A stretch of DNA of 64,000 bases, taken from the NCBI RefSeq assembly GCF_022429645.1, contig NZ_CP092480.1:1656501-1720500 (forward strand), given 5' to 3'. Each line of letters starts with the position of its first letter. Within the stretch, counting starts at the first letter, position 1. The notes beneath the pieces are model-generated. The model was not told the DNA's origin. It did not search any database and worked only from the letters and a program-made list of their open reading frames with translations. Source of the DNA: Lutibacter sp. A80 (GTDB taxonomy: Bacteria; Bacteroidota; Bacteroidia; Flavobacteriales; Flavobacteriaceae). Below, piece after piece: positions 33,794 to 42,192 of the stretch. The translations under genes and the position numbers were made by a program.

Positions 33794-34858
33794 ATGGAAC
33801 ATAAAACAAAATACTGTATTGGAGTAATGAGTGGCACTTCTCTAGACGGTATAGATATTGCCTATATTAAACTTAGCTTTAAAAATTCATTTCAATTTAA
33901 AATACTTAAAGCTGTTACAATTCCATACCATACAGACTGGAAAAAAGCATTAAAAAACGGATTTCACTTATCTGGAGAAGCATTAACTAAACTCGATGCA
34001 GATTATGGTATTTTTTTAGGTACTATATTAAAAGATTTTATTACAGAAAATAATATTGAAAAGTTAGATTTTATAGCTTCACACGGACATACAATTTACC
34101 ATAACCCTAGCGAACATTATACGCTTCAAATTGGAAATGGACCTTATATCAATACAATTACAGGCGTTAAAACAATTTGTAATTTTAGAGTGCAAGATGT
34201 GGCTCTTGGCGGCCAAGGTGCTCCATTAGTACCTATTGGAGATGCTCTTTTATTTTCTCAGTACGATTATTGCTTAAATTTAGGTGGTTTTTCAAACATT
34301 TCAATGCGAGAAAATAAATTACGAATTGCTTATGATATTTGCCCTGTAAATATTGTATTAAACCATTATGTAAATTCATTAAATATTGAATACGATGATA
34401 ATGGTAAAATTGCTTCAACCGGAAACATTAATACAAATTTATTAACCGAACTAAATGCTTTACCTTTTTATAACGATACAAAACCAAAATCTCTAGGTTA
34501 CGAATTTATTTTAGAAACTATTTTTCCAATAATCGACAAATACAAACTCGAAATAAAAGACATATTAAGAACTTTTATAGAACATATTGCAATACAAATA
34601 GCTAAAAAAATAGATTCAGATTCTTCTAAAAAAATGTTAATTGCTGGAGGTGGCGCTTACAATGGCTTTCTAATTGAAAGATTACAATCTTACACCAAAA
34701 CACAATTAATAATACCTGACGACGAAATTATCGATTACAAAGAAGCTTTGGTATTTGCTTTACTCGGTTATTTAAAAAATGAAGAAAAAAACAACTGTTT
34801 AAAAAGTGTAACTGGTGCAAGTAAAAACCACAGCAGCGGAATTATTTACAATGCTTAA
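33794..34858 (+). CDS. anmK: Anhydro-N-acetylmuramic acid kinase
   Basis: Converts 1,6-anhydro-MurNAc to MurNAc-6-phosphate, the substrate of MurQ. The protein has 354 residues, a normal length. It begins with the nucleotide-binding CIGVMSGTSLDGIDIAY; further motifs are ASHGHTIYHNP, DVALGGQGAPLVPIGD, LNLGGFSNIS and LIAGGGAYNG. It lies 48 bases after murQ; that gap contains a weak inverted repeat (aacctaa 33745-33751, ttaggtt 33771-33777) of unknown meaning. Confidence 0.96.
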   Translation: MEHKTKYCIGVMSGTSLDGIDIAYIKLSFKNSFQFKILKAVTIPYHTDWKKALKNGFHLSGEALTKLDADYGIFLGTILKDFITENNIEKLDFIASHGHTIYHNPSEHYTLQIGNGPYINTITGVKTICNFRVQDVALGGQGAPLVPIGDALLFSQYDYCLNLGGFSNISMRENKLRIAYDICPVNIVLNHYVNSLNIEYDDNGKIASTGNINTNLLTELNALPFYNDTKPKSLGYEFILETIFPIIDKYKLEIKDILRTFIEHIAIQIAKKIDSDSSKKMLIAGGGAYNGFLIERLQSYTKTQLIIPDDEIIDYKEALVFALLGYLKNEEKNNCLKSVTGASKNHSSGIIYNA

Positions 34859-34869
34859 TTCATTTATTT

Positions 34870-37785
34870 ATGACTTCCAAAACAATAGATCTAAACTACT
34901 TATCGAATTTATTAACTGGAGAAGTTTTTTTTGACAAACTACACAAAAGCATCTATGCCACAGATGCTTCTGTATATAGAAAAATTCCACTTGCAGTTGC
35001 CTATCCTAAAAACAATAAAGACTTAAAAACACTTATTAGTTTTGCAACCGAAAACAACATTACTCTAATTCCAAGAGCTGCAGGAACATCATTAGCAGGA
35101 CAGTGTGTTGGAGATGGTTTAGTTGTAGATATTTCTAAATATTATACAAAAATAGTGGCTTTTAACGAAAAAAATAAAACCGTAACTGTTCAGCCAGGAG
35201 TTGTTAGAGATCAACTCAACGATTTTTTAAAACCGTATGGATTATTTTTTGGCCCAAATACCTCCACCAGCAACAGATGTACAATAGGTGGTATGGTTGG
35301 TAATAATTCTTCTGGAACAACATCTATAAAATATGGAGTTACAAGAGATAAAGTTTTAGAACTAAAAACTATTTTAAGCGATGGTTCCGAGGCTGTTTTT
35401 AACAATCTAAATACTAAAGAGTATTCAAATAAAACAACAAATAACTCATTAGAAAGTAAAATCTACACTACAATTTTTAATGAATTAACGAATGAAGAAA
35501 CTCAACAAGAAATAAAGAAAGAATTTCCTAAAGAGAATATTCATAGAAGAAATAACGGATATGCTATTGATAAACTTTTAAATTATGAAGGTTTTGGAGG
35601 TTCAAATAAACAAATAAATTTAGCTACATTATTAACTGGAAGCGAAGGCACTTTGGCTTTCACTACAGAAATAACATTACAATTAGACGCACTACCACCT
35701 TCAAAAAACATAATGGTAGCAGCACATTTCAATAGTATTCAAGAAAGTATGGAAGCTGTTGTAGTTGCAATGAAACATAATTTATTTACCTGCGAACTAA
35801 TGGATAAAACCATTTTAGATTGCACTAAAAATAATAGAGAACAATTAAAAAATAGATTTTTTGTTGAAGGCGATCCAAAAGCAATATTAATGCTAGAAAT
35901 TTGTACTGAATCTAATGAAACATCTAACAAATTAGCCGATGCTTTAATTGAAGATTTAAAATCAAAAAATTTCGGATATGCATTCCCTAAATTAGTAAAT
36001 AACGATATTGACAAGGCTGTAAATCTAAGAAAAGCAGGTTTGGGATTATTAGGTAATATTGTTGGTGATAATAAAGCTGTTGCTTGTATTGAAGATACCG
36101 CGGTAGAAGTAAAAGACTTACCAAATTACATTGCTGAATTTACTAAAATGATGAAAGATTTTGGTCAAGAAGCTGTATATTACGCACATGCAGGTGCTGG
36201 TGAATTGCACTTACGCCCAATCTTAAATTTAAAAAAACAAGAAGACGTTGCTTTATTTAGAAAAATCACAACAAAAACAGCTCAATTAGTCAAAAAATAT
36301 GGTGGTTCTTTTAGCGGAGAACACGGAGATGGAATTGTAAGGGCTGAGTTTATCCCTCAAATGATTGGCGCTAAAAATTATGAACTTGTAAAACGTATAA
36401 AACAAACATTCGACCCTAATAATGTATTTAATAAAGGAAAAATAGTTGATCCATTCCCAATGGATAAAAACCTACGCTATTCTATAGATAGAAATGAACC
36501 TGAAATTGATACAATACAAGATTTTACTGACAGTTTAGGTATTTTAAGGGCAGCCGAAAAGTGTAATGGTTCTGGAGATTGCAGAAAACTTCCTGAGGCT
36601 GGAGGCACAATGTGCCCAAGCTACAGAGCTACCCGAAACGAAAAAGACACCACAAGAGCTAGAGCAAATACACTTCGTGAATTTTTGACAAATTCAGACA
36701 AAAAAAACAAATTCAATCATAAAGAATTATACGATGTTTTCGATTTATGTTTAAGCTGTAAAGCTTGTGCTAGCGAATGCCCTAGTAATGTTGATGTAGC
36801 TGCTTTAAAAGCAGAATTCTTACATCAATATTACAAAGAAAATGGCATCCCATTTAGAACCAAAATGTTTGCAGAAAACGTAAAATGGAACACATTAGGC
36901 AGCCTCACTCCTACACTTACTAACTTTATTTTAAATACAACTATTACAAAAAAAATAATGGGAATTGCTCCTAAAAGAAGTATTCCTAATTTAGCTAAAA
37001 CAACTGTTTACAGCTGGTATAAAAAAAATAAAACAAGATTATTAGCACAACCAACAAAATTTGGTGAATTATATTTATTTGTTGATGAGTTTACCAATCT
37101 TTACGATGCAAATATTGGTATAGACACCGTAGAACTATTAACCAAACTAGGCTACAAAGTAAATATTACAAAACACCAAGAAAGCGGTAGAAGCTTTATT
37201 TCAAAGGGCGTTTTAGATAAAGCTAAAAAAATAGCTGATTTTAACGTAGATTTTTTTAAAAATAGTATTTCTAAAGAAACACCTTTAATTGGTATGGAAC
37301 CTTCTGCTATTTTAACTTTTAGAGATGAATATTTAAGACTTGCTAATGACAAAGATGCTGCTAAAAAAATTGCTGAACACACGTATACTATTGAAGAATT
37401 TATTAAGCAAGAATTTGAACAAAACAATATTAAATCCAGCAGTTTTACAAACAAAACAGCAACCTTAAAAATACACGGTCATTGTCAGCAAAAATCTTTA
37501 AGCAGCACAGAGCCAACTTTTAAAATGCTTTCTATTCCACAAAATTACAAAGTAACAATTATAAACTCTGGATGTTGTGGTATGGCAGGCTCTTTTGGAT
37601 ATGAAAAAGAACATTACAAAATAAGTATGCAAGTTGGAGAAGACACTTTGTTCCCTAAAATTAGAAATTCTGACAGCAAAACTATTATTGCCGCTTCAGG
37701 AACAAGTTGCAGACATCAAATTAAAGATGGTACTCAAGTAATTTCAAAACATCCAATAACAATCCTAAGAGAAGCCTTACTATAA
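34870..37785 (+). CDS. FAD/Fe-S D-2-hydroxyacid dehydrogenase, probably D-lactate dehydrogenase
   Basis: A 971-residue GlcD/GlpC-type fusion. An FAD_binding_4 domain comes first (RAAGTSLAGQCVGDGLVVDI, NRCTIGGMVGNNSSGT), then the FAD-oxidase C-terminal domain (FSGEHGDGIVRAEF). A ferredoxin-like region has the cysteines of CNGSGDCRKL...MCPSYRAT and CLSCKACASECP, and a CCG-type domain ends the protein (HGHCQQKSL, NSGCCGMAGSFGYEKEHY). Relatives oxidise D-lactate or D-2-hydroxyglutarate (YdiJ type). In this operon MurQ releases D-lactate, so D-lactate to pyruvate is the natural reading. No signal peptide; it probably works at the inner face of the membrane with a quinone or other acceptor. One-base overlap with the next gene. 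Confidence 0.85.
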   Translation: MTSKTIDLNYLSNLLTGEVFFDKLHKSIYATDASVYRKIPLAVAYPKNNKDLKTLISFATENNITLIPRAAGTSLAGQCVGDGLVVDISKYYTKIVAFNEKNKTVTVQPGVVRDQLNDFLKPYGLFFGPNTSTSNRCTIGGMVGNNSSGTTSIKYGVTRDKVLELKTILSDGSEAVFNNLNTKEYSNKTTNNSLESKIYTTIFNELTNEETQQEIKKEFPKENIHRRNNGYAIDKLLNYEGFGGSNKQINLATLLTGSEGTLAFTTEITLQLDALPPSKNIMVAAHFNSIQESMEAVVVAMKHNLFTCELMDKTILDCTKNNREQLKNRFFVEGDPKAILMLEICTESNETSNKLADALIEDLKSKNFGYAFPKLVNNDIDKAVNLRKAGLGLLGNIVGDNKAVACIEDTAVEVKDLPNYIAEFTKMMKDFGQEAVYYAHAGAGELHLRPILNLKKQEDVALFRKITTKTAQLVKKYGGSFSGEHGDGIVRAEFIPQMIGAKNYELVKRIKQTFDPNNVFNKGKIVDPFPMDKNLRYSIDRNEPEIDTIQDFTDSLGILRAAEKCNGSGDCRKLPEAGGTMCPSYRATRNEKDTTRARANTLREFLTNSDKKNKFNHKELYDVFDLCLSCKACASECPSNVDVAALKAEFLHQYYKENGIPFRTKMFAENVKWNTLGSLTPTLTNFILNTTITKKIMGIAPKRSIPNLAKTTVYSWYKKNKTRLLAQPTKFGELYLFVDEFTNLYDANIGIDTVELLTKLGYKVNITKHQESGRSFISKGVLDKAKKIADFNVDFFKNSISKETPLIGMEPSAILTFRDEYLRLANDKDAAKKIAEHTYTIEEFIKQEFEQNNIKSSSFTNKTATLKIHGHCQQKSLSSTEPTFKMLSIPQNYKVTIINSGCCGMAGSFGYEKEHYKISMQVGEDTLFPKIRNSDSKTIIAASGTSCRHQIKDGTQVISKHPITILREALL

Positions 37786-38798
37786 TGAAATTAATTATAC
37801 ATACATATAATTTAAAATTAAAACATCCATTTACAATATCAAGAGGAACCAGAACCCAAATTCCTTCAATAATTGTTGAACTTAAACACAATGGAGTTTC
37901 TGGATTTGGAGAAGCTACAGCAAACCCATACTACAATACAACAACAGAACAATTTAATACCGAACTTGTAGAGAAACGAGACATTATTGAAGTTTTTTCT
38001 AATAAAACTCCAGAAGCATACTGGAAATATTTACAACCATACTTTGCCGATAATATGTTTTTACTATGTGCAATTGATGAAGCTTATACGGACTTATATG
38101 CACGTTTAAAAGAGTTAAAACTTTACCAATATTGGAATTTAGACCTTGAAAACCTTCCTCAATCAAATTATACAATAGGTATCGATACTGTAGAAAATAT
38201 GGTTTTAAAAATGAAAGAAAAACCTTGGCCTATTTATAAAATTAAGTTAGGAACACAAGAAGATATTAAAATTGTTACTGAGTTAAGAAAACATTCAAAT
38301 TCTATATTTAGAATTGATGCCAATTGTGGATGGAATGTAACAGAAACTATTAAAAACTCTATAGAATTAAAAAAATTAGGTGTAGAATTTATAGAACAAC
38401 CAATTCCTGCAAATGATTGGAGTGGCTCAAGAATTGTTTATGAAAATTCACATTTACCTATAATTGCAGATGAAAGTTGTATTGTTGAAAGCGATGTTCA
38501 AAAGTGTTACAAACACTTTCATGGTGTAAATGTAAAATTAATGAAATGCGGAGGTTTAACCCCTGCAAAAAGAATGTTAACCAAAGCAAAAGCTTTGGGC
38601 TTAAAAACCATGGTTGGGTGCATGACAGAATCTTCAGTAGGAATTTCAGCAATTGCACATTTAACCCCTATTTTAGATTATGTAGATATGGATGGCGCTT
38701 TATTATTAAAAGACGATATTGCTACAGGAGTTACTTTAAATAATGGAAACATTAAATTCTCAAAATTAAACGGAACTGGAGTTCTACTAAACGAATAA
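37785..38798 (+). CDS. Dipeptide epimerase (L-Ala-D/L-Glu epimerase type), copy 2
   Basis: A paralogue of the enzyme at 21810-22823, again 337 residues and colinear throughout, including KIK (152-154), Asp178 in RIDANCGW, Glu204 in EFIEQP, Asp229 in IADES and GCMTESSVGISA. Cytosolic. Its start overlaps the dehydrogenase stop by one base, so it is in the same transcript as murQ and anmK. The two copies differ mainly in the N-terminal cap, the part that usually sets dipeptide preference, so a difference in substrate or in regulation is plausible. Confidence 0.9.
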   Translation: MKLIIHTYNLKLKHPFTISRGTRTQIPSIIVELKHNGVSGFGEATANPYYNTTTEQFNTELVEKRDIIEVFSNKTPEAYWKYLQPYFADNMFLLCAIDEAYTDLYARLKELKLYQYWNLDLENLPQSNYTIGIDTVENMVLKMKEKPWPIYKIKLGTQEDIKIVTELRKHSNSIFRIDANCGWNVTETIKNSIELKKLGVEFIEQPIPANDWSGSRIVYENSHLPIIADESCIVESDVQKCYKHFHGVNVKLMKCGGLTPAKRMLTKAKALGLKTMVGCMTESSVGISAIAHLTPILDYVDMDGALLLKDDIATGVTLNNGNIKFSKLNGTGVLLNE

Positions 38799-38810
38799 AA
38801 CCATATTAAA

Positions 38811-41729
38811 ATGAAAAAAATAATAATTGTAAGTCTATTCTTATTGCTAACTAAAAGTTACGGGCAACAAATTGATCCTTTAGTAACTACCGACACGGAG
38901 AACCAAGAGCAATGGGTTGAAAATATAATGAATAAACTAACATTAGATGAAAAAATAGGCCAACTATTTATGATTCAAGCTTATTCTAATAAAGATAGAA
39001 AACACAAGGCCTACATCAAAAAAATGATTAAAAAATATCATGTTGGTGGTCTTATTTTTATGCAAGGAACTCCAGAAAAACAAGCCGAATTAACAAATAG
39101 TTTTCAAAAAACTTCTAAAATTCCTTTATTAATAGGTTTCGATGGTGAATGGGGTTTAAATATGCGATTAAAAAACTCGTTCCGTTACCCTTGGAATATG
39201 ACTTTAGGTGCAGTTCAAAACAATAAATTAATTGAACAATTTGGTGAACAATTAGGTGAACATTGTAAAAGAATTGGAATTCATATAAATTTTGCACCTG
39301 TTGTAGATATTAACACAAATCCTGAAAATCCAATTATCGGGAATCGTTCTTTTGGAGAAAACAAACACAATGTTAGCGAAAAAGCTATTGCTTTTACCAA
39401 TGGTATGCAACGCACTGGAGTTTTAGCAAACGCAAAACATTTTCCAGGACACGGAGACACCTCTACCGATTCTCATAAAACACTCCCTTATTTAGATTTT
39501 ACACTAGAAAGGTTAGATTCCCTTGAATTATTCCCTTATAAGGAATTATTTAAAACCAATTTAGCCAGTGTAATGGTAGCACATTTAAATGTTCCTGCTT
39601 TAGAAACAAAGCCAGGTGTTCCAACATCTATATCTTATAAAGTTATTACAGAACTTTTAAAAGAAAAAATGGGTTATAATGGCTTAATTTTTACAGATGC
39701 ATTAAATATGAAAGGTGCTGCAAACTATGCTAAACCTGGAGATATTGATCTTGCAGCATTTTTGGCAGGAAATGATATGTTATTAATTCCTGAAGACGTA
39801 AAAGCTGCAGTAAAAAAATTGAAAGCAGCTCTTAAAAAGAAACTTTTTACTGAAGAGCGATTAGATGAATCGGTTCGAAAAATTTTAAAAGCCAAATATT
39901 GGGCTGGTTTAAACAACTTTCAACCTTTAAAAGAAACAGGAATTCAAGAGGATATTATTACAACAAAAGACAACGTTTTATACAACTCTTTAATGAAAGA
40001 AGCTATAACACTTGTTCAAAATAAAAAAACTATTTTACCTATTAAAGACCTATCAAACAGTAAAATTGCCTACGTTAAATTAGGCGATTCTGATAATTTA
40101 GATTATACAAATACTCTAAAAAAATACACACAAGTTGATATAGTTACTGAAACAAATTTAACTGAATTACTTAAAAAATTAGAAGCGTATAACACCGTAA
40201 TTATCGGTTATCATAAATCAAATGAAAACCCTTGGAAAAGTTTTAAAATGAGTGAAAAAGAACTTACGTGGTTACAACGTATTTCTGAAAATAACAATGT
40301 AATTTTTAACATTTTTGCTAGTCCTTACACACTTTTAGATATTAACGACTTCAATAATATAGAAGCAGTTTTAGTATCGTATCAAAACAGTAAAGCTTCA
40401 CAAGAAATTTCAGCACAAATAATTTTTGGTGCATTAGAAGCTAAAGGAAAACTTCCAGTTTCTATTCATAAAACTTTTCCAGAAGGAACAGGAATAACAA
40501 CCCCAAATTTAATGCGATTGTCTTATACCATTCCCGAAGAAGTTGATATGGATAGTAAATTACTTTCTAAAATAGATTCTTTAACAACTATGGTAGTTGA
40601 TTCTACAATGGCACCGGGCGGACAAGTTTTAGTTGCTCGTTATGGAAAAGTTGTATATCATAAAAGCTTTGGTTACCATACATACGATAAAAAACAAAAA
40701 GTAAAAGTTACCGACTTATATGATTTAGCTTCAGTTACAAAAATTTTAGGAGGTCTTCCAATGATTATGAAAAGTGAAGAGATGGGATTATTTAACTTAG
40801 AAACCACTCTTGGTGAGTTTTTACCATATCTAAAAGGTTCTAACAAAGATACCATAACAATGAAAGAAGCTTTATCTCATGTTGGAAAAATTTCACCTTG
40901 GATTCCATATTATTTAGAAACAGTAGATAGTATATCTAAAATTCCGTTTAGCAATTTATACAAAACTAAAAAAAGTGAAAATTTTAATATTAAAGTTGCT
41001 GAAAACTTATATTTAATCGATTCATATACAGATTCGATTTATAAAAAAATTGCAGAAGTACCACAAAGAAAAACGGAAGGTTATAAATATAGTGGTCTTT
41101 TATTTTATTTATTTAAAAAATATATTAAAGACACATTTCATAAAGAAATGGATGAGCTAAATACTGAAAATTTCTATAAACCTTTAGGTTCAAATACACT
41201 CACCTACAATCCATTAGAAAAGTTTAACGCAAATGAAATTGCTCCTACAGAGATAGATGATTATTACAGACACCAAACGTTAAGAGGTTATGTTCACGAT
41301 ATGGGAGCAGGAATGATGAATGGCGTTAGTGGTAATGCTGGCTTATTTTCAAATTCTAATGATGTTGCTAAAATCATGCAAATGTACCTACAAAAAGGAT
41401 TTTATGGAGGTAAAAAATATTTTGAAAGCAAAACCATAGATAAGTTTAACCACAGATATTATGAGAAAGATAGTATAAGAAGAGGACTTGGATTTGATAA
41501 ACCTAGCTTAGACCCAGAAATTAAAGCAAGTAGTAAATACGCTTCTTCTAATAGTTTTGGACATAGTGGATTTACAGGGACTTTTGCATGGGCAGATCCA
41601 GATAATGGAATTTTGTATGTATTTTTATCTAACAGAGTTCACCCTATTATGAGTAATAATAAACTCGGAGAAAAAGATATAAGAAGTGAAATTCATAATT
41701 TAATATACGAAGCTATAAAACAAGAATAA
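38811..41729 (+). CDS. NagZ-like GH3 beta-N-acetylglucosaminidase fused to a serine beta-lactamase-like domain
   Basis: 972 residues with signal peptide MKKIIIVSLFLLLTKSYG. Residues about 30-360 are a GH3 domain of NagZ type: KHFPGHGDTSTDSH (209-222) gives the His/Asp dyad and TDALNM the nucleophile Asp296. A GH3 C-terminal domain follows to about 590. The last 380 residues form a class C beta-lactamase/PBP-like domain with SVTK (Ser641-Lys644), a degenerate YSG in place of YxN, and HSG (918-920). This fusion is known in Bacteroidota. It should act in the envelope, cutting GlcNAc-MurNAc and perhaps D-Ala bonds. Final gene of the operon. Confidence 0.9.
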   Translation: MKKIIIVSLFLLLTKSYGQQIDPLVTTDTENQEQWVENIMNKLTLDEKIGQLFMIQAYSNKDRKHKAYIKKMIKKYHVGGLIFMQGTPEKQAELTNSFQKTSKIPLLIGFDGEWGLNMRLKNSFRYPWNMTLGAVQNNKLIEQFGEQLGEHCKRIGIHINFAPVVDINTNPENPIIGNRSFGENKHNVSEKAIAFTNGMQRTGVLANAKHFPGHGDTSTDSHKTLPYLDFTLERLDSLELFPYKELFKTNLASVMVAHLNVPALETKPGVPTSISYKVITELLKEKMGYNGLIFTDALNMKGAANYAKPGDIDLAAFLAGNDMLLIPEDVKAAVKKLKAALKKKLFTEERLDESVRKILKAKYWAGLNNFQPLKETGIQEDIITTKDNVLYNSLMKEAITLVQNKKTILPIKDLSNSKIAYVKLGDSDNLDYTNTLKKYTQVDIVTETNLTELLKKLEAYNTVIIGYHKSNENPWKSFKMSEKELTWLQRISENNNVIFNIFASPYTLLDINDFNNIEAVLVSYQNSKASQEISAQIIFGALEAKGKLPVSIHKTFPEGTGITTPNLMRLSYTIPEEVDMDSKLLSKIDSLTTMVVDSTMAPGGQVLVARYGKVVYHKSFGYHTYDKKQKVKVTDLYDLASVTKILGGLPMIMKSEEMGLFNLETTLGEFLPYLKGSNKDTITMKEALSHVGKISPWIPYYLETVDSISKIPFSNLYKTKKSENFNIKVAENLYLIDSYTDSIYKKIAEVPQRKTEGYKYSGLLFYLFKKYIKDTFHKEMDELNTENFYKPLGSNTLTYNPLEKFNANEIAPTEIDDYYRHQTLRGYVHDMGAGMMNGVSGNAGLFSNSNDVAKIMQMYLQKGFYGGKKYFESKTIDKFNHRYYEKDSIRRGLGFDKPSLDPEIKASSKYASSNSFGHSGFTGTFAWADPDNGILYVFLSNRVHPIMSNNKLGEKDIRSEIHNLIYEAIKQE

Positions 41730-41794
41730 ACAATCTTAAAATTTATTTTATGATTTTTTTAACAAAACACATTAATTTTATTTAAATTAATTCG

Positions 41795-41802
41795 TATATT
41801 TG
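41795..41802 (+). promoter_or_regulatory. -7 box of a candidate small RNA
   Basis: TATATTTG is an exact TAnnTTTG match 66 bases after the GH3 stop, followed within ten bases by a short hairpin and then a terminator. No TTG was found at the -33 position. Confidence 0.5.
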
Positions 41803-41880
41803 TAGAGATAAGTTGAAAGACTTATCAATCTTTTTCATAGCAATTTTCCTCACTCATTTTTGAGTGAGGTTTCTTTTTTT
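41803..41880 (+). ncRNA. Candidate small non-coding RNA
   Basis: About 75 bases between an exact -7 box and an intrinsic terminator with no meaningful open frame. Hairpin 1 is gataagt-tgaaag-acttatc (41807-41826). An unpaired AU-rich stretch follows. Hairpin 2 is CCTCACTCA (41848-41856), TTTT, TGAGTGAGG (41861-41869) followed by TTTCTTTTTTT. It could be an independent sRNA, or the tail may simply end the namZ operon. I cannot name an RNA family. Confidence 0.5.
41848..41880 (+). terminator. Intrinsic terminator
   Basis: Nine-base perfect stem CCTCACTCA/TGAGTGAGG with a TTTT loop, followed by TTTCTTTTTTT. It ends the namZ-to-GH3 operon and/or the candidate small RNA. Confidence 0.88.
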
Positions 41881-41902
41881 AGACACCTTCCTTTTTTTCT
41901 CA

Positions 41903-41910
41903 TACCTTTG
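41903..41910 (+). promoter_or_regulatory. -7 box of the YgjV-like gene
   Basis: TACCTTTG matches TAnnTTTG and ends 20 bases before the ATG at 41931, directly after the preceding terminator. Confidence 0.6.
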
Positions 41911-41930
41911 TAAACTATAAATAAAAAAAT

Positions 41931-42179
41931 ATGATTTTAAACATTCCATATACTGAATGGGTTGGCTATTTAGCCTCTCTAGCACTTATCATTTCATTTT
42001 TAATGAAAAACATTTCAACACTAAGAATTATAAACTCTATTGGTGCAATATTATTTGTGATTTATGGCTTCATGCTAGAAATATCATGGCCTATTATTAT
42101 CACCAATACTTTTATTTTAATGGCAAATATTTACTATTTAACCATTAAAAGGAAGCAAGCTGTAAAAGAATCAATCTAA
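41931..42179 (+). CDS. Small YgjV-like membrane protein
   Basis: An 82-residue protein with three predicted membrane helices: EWVGYLASLALIISFLM, LRIINSIGAILFVIYGFML and WPIIITNTFILMANIYYL. Size and the helix-pair pattern resemble the Imp-YgjV family, function unknown. It has its own promoter and ends 13 bases before the glycosyltransferase gene, so it probably leads that operon. Confidence 0.7.
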   Translation: MILNIPYTEWVGYLASLALIISFLMKNISTLRIINSIGAILFVIYGFMLEISWPIIITNTFILMANIYYLTIKRKQAVKESI

Positions 42180-42192
42180 AACACTCGAACAA

